DNA of 39,501 bases from assembly GCA_016760525.1 (NCBI GenBank), contig JAESUW010000007.1, positions 1 to 39,501 of the forward strand. Reading direction: 5' to 3'. The DNA is from Labilibaculum sp. GTDB lineage: Bacteria; Bacteroidota; Bacteroidia; Bacteroidales; Marinifilaceae. The position numbers and the translations under genes are program-made. Of this stretch, positions 33,103-39,501 are shown one piece after another. The notes beneath the pieces are model-generated. The model made no database searches. It saw nothing but the letters and a program-made list of their open reading frames with translations, and was not told the origin of the DNA. Each line of letters opens with the position of its first letter. The first letter of the stretch is position 1.

Positions 33103-35010
33103 TCAATCAAATTTATATAGCTTATTATTAAACAGATAGCTTGCTGTTTGATAGTAGGTAATTGCATCTTTTAGCTCCTGCTTATTCAACGAGTCAATTT
33201 CCTGATCATGTTTTGTAATGCGATAAGCTTCGGTACGTTTGGTAGGTACTTGAACCGTTAATTGTTCATTTCTTAAAAGACCAATTTTTTGGTAGGTGCC
33301 AAGTAGGGCCCGATTTGGGTTTTCCAATAGAATATCTTTGCCAAAAAATTTGGATGTGTAATCCATATTTAAAAGTCCCATTATGGTCGGAGCTAAATCT
33401 ATTTGGGAAGCCAAAGCGTTATTTTCAGATGCCTGAATAATATGCGGGGCATAAATAATTAATGGAATGTGATATTTATTTACAGGAAGAGAGGTTTTTC
33501 CTGCACTTGAAGCACAATGGTCTGCAACAATTACAAAAATGGTGTTGTTGAACCATGGATGACTTTTGGCTTCCCTAAGAAATTTGGCAATGGCAAAATC
33601 GGTGTATTTTACCGCTCCATTTCTTCCGGTATGTGAAGGAATATCAATTTTTCCATCAGGATAAGTATAAGGACGATGATTGGAAGTTGTCATGATGAAA
33701 TTATGGAACGGTTTTCCTTTGGCATATGCCTTATCCGCAACCTGGCTTGCTTTGGCAAGCAAATCTTCATCACATACGCCCCAAGCATTATCAAAACTAA
33801 TTTCGTTTTTTTCGAAATCAGCCTTATCTACAATTTTATAACCACTGTTACCAAAAAAGTAGTTCATGTTGTCGAAGTAACCATTTCCAGCGTAAATAAA
33901 GTTGGTATCGTATCCTTTTGATTTAAGAACACTTCCAAGAGTAAACAAGCCTTCATTATTTGGCCGTTTTACAATTGAATAACCAGGTGTTGGAGGTAGA
34001 GAAAGAGTTAAAGCTTCCATTCCACGAACTGTTCTTGTACCGGTAGCGTAAAAATTAGTGAAGAAAAGGGATTGAGAGGCAATTGTATCCATATTGGGAG
34101 TGATGTTATTTTTATTACCAAATTTTGTAAAGAAGGATGCACTTAAACTCTCTACGGTAATCATCATTACATTGTATTTCTTGTCATTGCCCGGATAGCT
34201 TATTTTTCTTCGTATATCGAACACATTGTCACTTAAAAACTCGCTGTTCGAGGTTTTAATTAGCTTACGCAGATTCGTAAAAGCTTCTCTGTCATCCAAA
34301 GATTGATAGAATGATTTGTAATCCAATTCGTTATTTCTAAAGGCCGAGAATATTTGATAGATTCCATTGTGAGCCAATTCATTGGAGTAAGTGTTTTCGG
34401 TTATTTCAGCCGAACTTTTATTGATTGTTAAAAATGCCGTGAGAGCAAGAGTTAATAAAATAAGACCTGTGCCAAGGCGTGAAACAAAACGGGATTTTGA
34501 ATGGAAGATAGGGTCGAAATGTTTTTTAACAAGAGCAAAAATTCCTGCTGAAACCAATAACATTCCAACAATGATCATTGGCATTGGATAGGATTCGCGA
34601 ATATTGGAAATAACTTCGTGAGTATAAACCAGATAATCAACAGCAATAAAATTGTATCGTACACTGAACTCTTCCCAGAAGAACCATTCGCCAATTCCCG
34701 AAAAAACAAGAATACCAATGCTTGTAATGAAAAATGCATATGAAATCCAACGGTGAATTTTGGAGTTAAATATTTTATCGGGAATAAACAGCAAATAGAT
34801 TGTAAATGGAACGATAAAGTAGGAAATGGTTACCAAATCGTAAAATAAGCCTATGCTGTAAATTTGGATAAATCGTATAAAGTTTAGATCTGCATTTTGC
34901 AGATCAGTAATTAATAGAATTGTTCGGATGAGAAAAGAAATGGCCAGGAAAATAAAACTAAATATTACAAGACCACCAAATCGACTGCGCAGGATGTTTT
35001 TGAACTTCAT
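33103..35010 (-). CDS. LtaS/OPG-type alkaline-phosphatase-fold envelope transferase
   Basis: A 635-residue protein with five membrane helices in residues 1-195 and a periplasmic sulfatase/alkaline-phosphatase domain after about 275. Metal and nucleophile positions are visible: E287 in MMITVESLS, T327 in GTRTVRGME (the likely nucleophile threonine), and D497-H498 in VADHCAS, with H445 in TSNHRPY. This is the LTA synthase/phosphoglycerol-transferase family, close in plan to the phosphoethanolamine transferases that modify lipid A. In a Gram-negative it would transfer a phospho-alcohol head group to glycans or lipids. It lies 52 bases after the two-component kinase and is a natural target of that system. 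Confidence 0.87.
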   Translation of the reverse strand: MKFKNILRSRFGGLVIFSFIFLAISFLIRTILLITDLQNADLNFIRFIQIYSIGLFYDLVTISYFIVPFTIYLLFIPDKIFNSKIHRWISYAFFITSIGILVFSGIGEWFFWEEFSVRYNFIAVDYLVYTHEVISNIRESYPMPMIIVGMLLVSAGIFALVKKHFDPIFHSKSRFVSRLGTGLILLTLALTAFLTINKSSAEITENTYSNELAHNGIYQIFSAFRNNELDYKSFYQSLDDREAFTNLRKLIKTSNSEFLSDNVFDIRRKISYPGNDKKYNVMMITVESLSASFFTKFGNKNNITPNMDTIASQSLFFTNFYATGTRTVRGMEALTLSLPPTPGYSIVKRPNNEGLFTLGSVLKSKGYDTNFIYAGNGYFDNMNYFFGNSGYKIVDKADFEKNEISFDNAWGVCDEDLLAKASQVADKAYAKGKPFHNFIMTTSNHRPYTYPDGKIDIPSHTGRNGAVKYTDFAIAKFLREAKSHPWFNNTIFVIVADHCASSAGKTSLPVNKYHIPLIIYAPHIIQASENNALASQIDLAPTIMGLLNMDYTSKFFGKDILLENPNRALLGTYQKIGLLRNEQLTVQVPTKRTEAYRITKHDQEIDSLNKQELKDAITYYQTASYLFNNKLYKFD

Positions 35011-35062
35011 ATTTTATAAATTATAATATGGGTCAAAAAAACAACCTGATTCTAACAAAAAG

Positions 35063-36319
35063 CTAACAATCCTGTAACTTGAATGTAAATAAGTGTTTAA
35101 AATCCTTAAATGAATAATTAATATCAATTTTGTAATGGTCTGCTATCTTTTTTACAATGGCCAAACCAATTCCTGTCGATCCAATATTTTGGCTTTCGGT
35201 ATAAAAACGATTAAAGATCATATCGGGTTGATTGATGGCCTTTTCACCCGAGTTGGTAATTGTGAAATAATCTTTAGCAAGACAAATAGATATTTCTTCA
35301 CCAATATTGCTGTGTTTTATTGAGTTTGCAAAAATATTCTGAATCAGCAGATTCGCTAATCTCTTATCCATCAGTAATTGGCAATTATCCGTAGCTGAAA
35401 TTGAAACAATTAAGTTTCTATCTTGTATTACATCGATGAATGAATTTATCCAATATTTGAAAATTTGATTAAGAGAAACATGATCTTTTTCATTGAATTG
35501 TCCATGATCAATTTTTGCAAGCAGGAGTAATGCTTTGGTAATGCCGGAAAGTTTATCTGTTGAGAGATAAATCTCTCGGATGGTTTCGATTGTATTCTTA
35601 TCCAGTTTTGAGTTTGAGAATAAATTTTCACATTTATTTCGAATAACAGCAAGAGGAGTTTGCAGTTCGTGAGCGGCATTAGCCGAGAATTCTTTAGTTG
35701 CTGTATAGTCCTTTTCCAAACGACTAGACATCATTGAAAGGACGTGGTTTAAATCATCAAATTCATTTATTCCGGTAGCTGTTAATTCCAATTTAGAAGG
35801 AGAATTAAAAGAGTAAGATCGTAATCTTTCTATATTCTTGTTAAAGGTTTCCCAAAGCATTGTATTTAGCTTTTGAGTAAACAATAAAAAACCTAAGAAG
35901 ACAAGAAAAAGAACAACAGAGATTAGCACCGTAAAAAGTGCAAAAATATCATTGAATTCCATTAACATATGCCTTGTGGTAACTCGATAATTGATGCCAT
36001 TGATGATTTTACTTTTTGAAAATTCCCGAAATGGAATCATTACATCCTGAATCGCATCATAAATTATAGTATCCTTAGGCTGATAGACTTTTTCTTCACT
36101 TTTATCTGTTTTTTGTGCTATTGCAGTTGGATAGATATTTTGAAAATTTCCTGTTTCTTCTAAATTCCGGACAATTTCTTTAGTCTCCAGCCTTAACTGT
36201 TGATCTATTTCATCTTTTAAAATGTAATTAATCATTAAAATAATGATCACATCAGCAATAAGAAATACCAAAAGTCCATATTTCAGGTAGGATCTGTTAA
36301 TTTTTGTAAGAAGTTTCAT
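35063..36319 (-). CDS. Two-component sensor histidine kinase
   Basis: A 418-residue kinase: TM1 about 13-33, a sensor loop about 35-125, TM2 about 127-148, linker, then H-box FSANAAHELQTPLAV with H217. The ATPase part has the N-box QNIFANSIKHSN (328-339), a G1 box written NSG (356-358) in place of the usual D-x-G, and the G2 box GSTGIGLAIVKK (380-391). It belongs to the QseC/PmrB-like group by layout. The Asn in G1 is a departure from the usual aspartate, but the rest looks intact. It begins 2 bases after the regulator gene. Its last 40 codons and flank are duplicated at 32896-33025. Confidence 0.92.
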   Translation of the reverse strand: MKLLTKINRSYLKYGLLVFLIADVIIILMINYILKDEIDQQLRLETKEIVRNLEETGNFQNIYPTAIAQKTDKSEEKVYQPKDTIIYDAIQDVMIPFREFSKSKIINGINYRVTTRHMLMEFNDIFALFTVLISVVLFLVFLGFLLFTQKLNTMLWETFNKNIERLRSYSFNSPSKLELTATGINEFDDLNHVLSMMSSRLEKDYTATKEFSANAAHELQTPLAVIRNKCENLFSNSKLDKNTIETIREIYLSTDKLSGITKALLLLAKIDHGQFNEKDHVSLNQIFKYWINSFIDVIQDRNLIVSISATDNCQLLMDKRLANLLIQNIFANSIKHSNIGEEISICLAKDYFTITNSGEKAINQPDMIFNRFYTESQNIGSTGIGLAIVKKIADHYKIDINYSFKDFKHLFTFKLQDC

Positions 36320-36321
36320 AT

Positions 36322-37005
36322 TTAATGAATATCGAGTTTATAGCCGAAACCATGTACTGTTTTAATGTAGTTGTCACCTGTACTTTTTTTAATTTTATTT
36401 CGTAAGCGGTTGATGTGCGTGTAAATAAAATCGGAGTTATCCATAAAAACCGAGTTCTCGCCCCACACGTGTTCAAATAAGCTCTCTTTAGTAAGAACCC
36501 TATTTTTGTTTTCGATAAAATACAGCAGTAAATCAAATTCTTTACGGCTAAAATCTATTTGTTCGTTCCCTATTTTTACTTGATTAAAGAAAGTATCAAT
36601 TTCGATCTCGCCAAAGCTTAAAACCTGATTTTCCGGTTGAAGGTTCCTCCGCAAAAGCGCATTAATTCGAGCATTTAGTTCTGAAAGGTGAAATGGTTTT
36701 ACTAAATAATCATCAGCACCTAAATTAAGACCATCAACCCGGTCTTCGAGTTTATCACGAGCAGAGATAATGATCACACCTGTATCAGCCCAAATTGATT
36801 TGATAAAAGAGATACAATCCAATCCATCACCATCGGGCAGTCCTAAATCAAGAAGTACGATATGGAAAAATTTTTTATCGAAAAGAGATTTACCTTCCTT
36901 AATAAGCTCAACACATGTACATCGAAATCCACAATTTGAAAGATAATCTGCTAAGATTTTTTGTAAGGAAAAGTCATCTTCAATAATTAGAACTTCTTTT
37001 TTCAT
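36322..37005 (-). CDS. OmpR/PhoB-family response regulator
   Basis: A 227-residue regulator. The receiver domain (1-118) has the acidic pair D10-D11, the phosphorylation site D53 in LLDLGLPDGDG, the Ser of IIISARDK and the Lys of YLVKPFHLSEL. The C-terminal winged helix (about 128-225) shows ELLLYFIE-like packing, LTKESLFEHVWG, THINRLRNKIK and VHGFGYKL. It forms one transcription unit with the kinase gene (2-base gap) and heads a minus-strand run of envelope genes, which it probably controls. A -7 element lies at 37033-37040. Confidence 0.95.
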   Translation of the reverse strand: MKKEVLIIEDDFSLQKILADYLSNCGFRCTCVELIKEGKSLFDKKFFHIVLLDLGLPDGDGLDCISFIKSIWADTGVIIISARDKLEDRVDGLNLGADDYLVKPFHLSELNARINALLRRNLQPENQVLSFGEIEIDTFFNQVKIGNEQIDFSRKEFDLLLYFIENKNRVLTKESLFEHVWGENSVFMDNSDFIYTHINRLRNKIKKSTGDNYIKTVHGFGYKLDIH

Positions 37006-37032
37006 GATGATGTGATAAGAGGTAAGTTTTTA

Positions 37033-37040
37033 CAAACTTA
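37033..37040 (-). promoter_or_regulatory. -7 element of the two-component operon
   Basis: On minus, TAAGTTTG matches TAnnTTTG exactly, 28 bases before the regulator ATG. No good -33 was found at 19-21 bases, which could mean that activation by a regulator is needed. Confidence 0.45.
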
Positions 37041-37121
37041 AAAAAAGAGACGAATATTTCTTACTTGATAAAGCTTTTTTACTTTATTGAGTTCAATACA
37101 AATGGTAAGATTTTGAAAATA

Positions 37122-37152
37122 TTGGTAAATCTTTGTCTTTTATGTAAATTTG
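37122..37152 (+). promoter_or_regulatory. Promoter of the YihY gene
   Basis: TTG (37122-37124), 20 bases, TAAATTTG (37145-37152), an exact -7 match. The leader would be about 26 bases. Confidence 0.6.
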
Positions 37153-37184
37153 AATTTGTAAATCCGTTCATAAAATAGCAAGAA

Positions 37185-38537
37185 ATGAAGAGCCTTCGTA
37201 ATTATTTCGATATCGTAATGAATTTTTTAAGTCGTGGAGTATGGAATATGCGCTTAAAAGAATTGTCGGGACATCGTTATTTTTTAATCCGTCAGTTGCG
37301 AATTTATTTGTTGGCAATAAAAGGATTTTACGAGGATAAATGTCAGTTACGTGCCTCAGCTTTAACATTTTATTCTATTTTATCGGTTGTGCCAATGTTG
37401 GCTATGGCCTTTGGAATTGCGAAAGGATTTGATTTGGATGATAAGTTGGAAAATCAATTGGTTGAAAATTTATCCGGACAACAGGAGGTTTTGAACTTTT
37501 TAATTGATTTTGCCAATAAAATGTTGGAAAATACCAAAGGGTCATTGATTGCCGGTCTGGGATTCGTTATTTTATTTTGGTCTGTAATAAAAATGCTGAG
37601 CAATATTGAGGAATCATTTAATGATGTGTGGCAAATTAAGAAAGCTCGCACCTGGGGACGGAAATTTAGTGATTACACAGCAATTATGATTTTTGCACCA
37701 ATCCTTTTGATTGGTTCCAGTGCTGGAACTGTGGTTCTAAAAACAATGATTAAGGATTTTACTGCGGGGAATACTTTGCTTGAAGCAGTTGGTCCATACC
37801 TTACTTTTTTAATCAATTTAGCACCTTTCTTTTTAGTTTGGGTACTGTTTACCATGTTGTATACCTTCATGCCCAATACGCATGTAAAATTTAAGTCGGG
37901 CTTGATTGCCGGAATTATTGCCGGAACAATCTATCAGTTATTTCAAGTTCTTTACATCGAGTTTCAGGGAATGGTAACCACTTACAATGCTGTGTACGGT
38001 AGTTTTGCCGCTTTACCATTGTTTCTAATTTGGTTGCAGCTAAGTTGGTTGGTAGTATTATTTGGTGCCGAGATCTCTTTTGCCGAGCAAAATGTGGAAA
38101 ATTACGAATATGAAGCAGAAACAACTCAGATATCTTACGATTATAAGCGTTTATTGACTTTATACATTCTTCACTTAATTGTTCACAATTTTAGACAAAG
38201 TCAGGCTCCTCTTCATTCACAGGATATTTCTCATCGGCTTGAAATGCCAATTCGCCTGGTACGTGACATTCTATTCAATATGACTACTGCAGGTTTAATT
38301 TCCGAATTGCTGACTGATACCGATAAGCAAATGGCCTATCAGCCTGCTTTCGATATTAATGAAATGACGCTTAACAATGTTATTGATGCTTTGGAAAGAA
38401 CAGGATCCGATAAAATTCCGGTTTTGGAAAACGAAAGTTATTCTGAGATTAAATCCCTTTTGCAGGAGTATCGAACCTCAGTATTGCAAAATAAGAAAGA
38501 AATACTTTTGAAGGATATTAAATTGGCAGTTGAATAA
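37185..38537 (+). CDS. YihY/BrkB-family membrane protein
   Basis: A 450-residue YihY/virulence factor BrkB family protein, once misnamed RNase BN. It has six membrane helices between about 55 and 305. RASALTFYSILSVVPMLAM is the family hallmark, and YGSFAALPLFLIWLQLSW is the other conserved stretch. A cytoplasmic C-terminal part (about 325-450) resembles a winged-helix fold (HSQDISHRLEMPIRLVRDIL). The family's molecular job is unsettled; an envelope or lipid transport role has been proposed. It is divergent from the two-component operon and is followed after 19 bases by a zinc-ribbon gene. Confidence 0.9.
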   Translation: MKSLRNYFDIVMNFLSRGVWNMRLKELSGHRYFLIRQLRIYLLAIKGFYEDKCQLRASALTFYSILSVVPMLAMAFGIAKGFDLDDKLENQLVENLSGQQEVLNFLIDFANKMLENTKGSLIAGLGFVILFWSVIKMLSNIEESFNDVWQIKKARTWGRKFSDYTAIMIFAPILLIGSSAGTVVLKTMIKDFTAGNTLLEAVGPYLTFLINLAPFFLVWVLFTMLYTFMPNTHVKFKSGLIAGIIAGTIYQLFQVLYIEFQGMVTTYNAVYGSFAALPLFLIWLQLSWLVVLFGAEISFAEQNVENYEYEAETTQISYDYKRLLTLYILHLIVHNFRQSQAPLHSQDISHRLEMPIRLVRDILFNMTTAGLISELLTDTDKQMAYQPAFDINEMTLNNVIDALERTGSDKIPVLENESYSEIKSLLQEYRTSVLQNKKEILLKDIKLAVE

Positions 38538-38556
38538 TTTTAATAGAAGTTAGACT

Positions 38557-38796
38557 ATGATCTTCATTTTCGGAGCAAACGATAAAGTAATGGAACAGCA
38601 ACAATGCCGGACACAGGAGCATTGCTGCAATTGTAATAACACAACCAACTGGATATTGGAGAAGAATGCCACTTTTGCCAGCTTCTTTTTTATTTCTGTA
38701 CTTCCAATTAAAACACGATATGTTCATTACTGTCCAATTTGTAAAAATGGAAATCAATTGAATAAAGATGAATACAACTGGAAAAAAAATTCGTAG
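38557..38796 (+). CDS. Small zinc-ribbon protein
   Basis: A 79-residue protein beginning MIFIFGANDK. It has a CxxC knuckle (C23, C26; an extra C24) and a second CxxC (C59, C62 in YCPICKNG) separated by a hydrophobic stretch ATFASFFFISVLPIKTRYVHY. The layout MIFIxG-CxxC-FFFIPVIP-CPxCK is familiar from small zinc-ribbon proteins of unknown function in many bacteria, so it is judged real although short. It lies 19 bases after the YihY gene and is probably cotranscribed. The reverse-strand open frames here are shadows. Confidence 0.7.
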   Translation: MIFIFGANDKVMEQQQCRTQEHCCNCNNTTNWILEKNATFASFFFISVLPIKTRYVHYCPICKNGNQLNKDEYNWKKNS

Positions 38797-38907
38797 TGAT
38801 CAAGTACAAGGAAATAACATTTTGGAGTTCTCGCGGTCTGCATTGGGTGGTATTGAAATAAAGCAATAATAAAAAGTTGTATTTTTTAGTATACAAAATT
38901 GTTTACC

Positions 38908-39453
38908 ATGAGATTCTTACTAGTCATCGGTCTGCTATTAGCAACATTTTCCTGTTCAAATAATACAGAAAAGGGAAGAATAATTGATTCTAAAAAGTTA
39001 AATTATTTAATTTCTCAAAAGGACAAGACACTGGTATATGTTTGGACAACCTGGTGCAGTGGTTGTCGCGAAACATTGGCCGAAACCCTTCCTAAACTTC
39101 AGGAAGATATCGACACCTCTGAATATCAAATTATTCTAATTGCAGCGAGTAAAAACAAAGCAGAAGTTGATTCATTAGTCTCAACCAATACTCTAAAAGA
39201 GAATTCCTATTTTCTCGATTTCACAGGACCCGATAAAGGAGTGTTCCAAAATTTGGGCATTCAATTGTTGCTGGATGCAAGCTTCCCTGATGAAGATATA
39301 TTTACCCGTGCCATTCCCGTATTCTTTCTGGTTGATAAAAAAGGAAAAGTATTGAACAAAAAACTTCCGCATTCTTACGATGAGGCTATTCGCCTGTTAA
39401 TAAAGCAGTTGTGTCCGAGTCATAATATTTTACTGTTGTTAAATTCATTCTAA
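38908..39453 (+). CDS. Thioredoxin-like lipoprotein
   Basis: A 181-residue exported protein. A hydrophobic signal ends in ATFSC (Cys16), a lipoprotein-type cleavage site. The thioredoxin fold follows with the active-site pair C50 and C53 in WTTWCSGCRETL and the cis-Pro strand AIPVFFLVDKKGKVL. This places it with TlpA/ResA-like periplasmic thiol oxidoreductases. ATG at 38908 (MRFLLVIGLL) is preferred over TTG at 38899 because it gives a standard signal peptide. No partner gene (DsbD, cytochrome c) is in view. The 48 bases after it, to the window end, hold nothing recognisable. Confidence 0.82.
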   Translation: MRFLLVIGLLLATFSCSNNTEKGRIIDSKKLNYLISQKDKTLVYVWTTWCSGCRETLAETLPKLQEDIDTSEYQIILIAASKNKAEVDSLVSTNTLKENSYFLDFTGPDKGVFQNLGIQLLLDASFPDEDIFTRAIPVFFLVDKKGKVLNKKLPHSYDEAIRLLIKQLCPSHNILLLLNSF

Positions 39454-39501
39454 ATAGAATAAACACAATAAATAATTTATTAATGTTAAGTAACAAAATT
39501 G

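Overview
The window reads as a low-GC chromosome segment of a Bacteroidota bacterium, most likely class Bacteroidia and close to the Marinilabiliales/Marinifilaceae (the lineage is inferred from gene content, not from a search). Three things support this. Promoters repeatedly show the Bacteroidota pattern of TTTG or TTG, about 19 bases, then TAnnTTTG. Shine-Dalgarno sequences are absent. Several gene arrangements are typical of the phylum: bactofilin-atpZ-atpI-like-atpB, a very short AtpC, a His-rich secreted N-terminus on AtpB, and yceD-rpmF-fabH. No rRNA, tRNA, CRISPR array, transposase or phage gene was seen.

Positions 1-7000 hold housekeeping genes: the tail of an AspT/YidE-type transporter, exonuclease III, the ribosome-assembly GTPase RsgA, a decayed AIM24-family fragment, the tRNA 2-selenouridine synthase MnmH, an orphan sensor kinase, and yceD-rpmF-fabH. 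From 7070 to 13531 runs the ATP synthase operon (bactofilin, atpZ, an AtpI-like protein, atpB-E-F-H-A-G), with RNA hairpins in several of the gaps between genes. The catalytic beta and epsilon genes (atpD-atpC, 23974-25781) are about 10 kb downstream on the same strand. The genes in between are a GntR regulator with an unusual GH92 glycosidase fusion, a C_GCAxxG_C_C redox protein, a divergent Na/Pi cotransporter, an MMPL/RND transporter and a prenyl diphosphate synthase.

A GT9 glycosyltransferase and a secreted Cys-rich glutathione peroxidase follow. From 37005 down to 27887 all genes lie on the minus strand. In transcription order they are an OmpR-type regulator, its kinase, an LtaS-type alkaline-phosphatase-fold transferase, a broken duplicate of the kinase 3' end, a GT2 polyprenyl-phosphate glycosyltransferase, a double LAB_N membrane protein, an ArnT-like GT83 transferase, a PAP2 phosphatase and a UDP-glucuronate 4-epimerase-like enzyme. 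Together these look like a regulated envelope (lipid A) remodelling cluster. The most economical hypothesis is dephosphorylation of lipid A and its decoration with a hexuronic acid carried on polyprenyl phosphate, similar in parts list to the rhizobial LpsL/RgtE/RgtA-D/LpxF system. The cluster ends in a palindromic repeat that also encodes the last residues of the epimerase.

The right end (37122-39453) holds a YihY/BrkB-family membrane protein, a small zinc-ribbon protein and a thioredoxin-like lipoprotein. The strongest unexplained signals are the duplicated kinase 3' end beside the LtaS-type gene, the repeat-encoded protein tail, the GH92 fusion, the hairpins in the atp operon, and a cluster of AAATAAGT motifs in the 492-base divergent spacer at 19937-20428.
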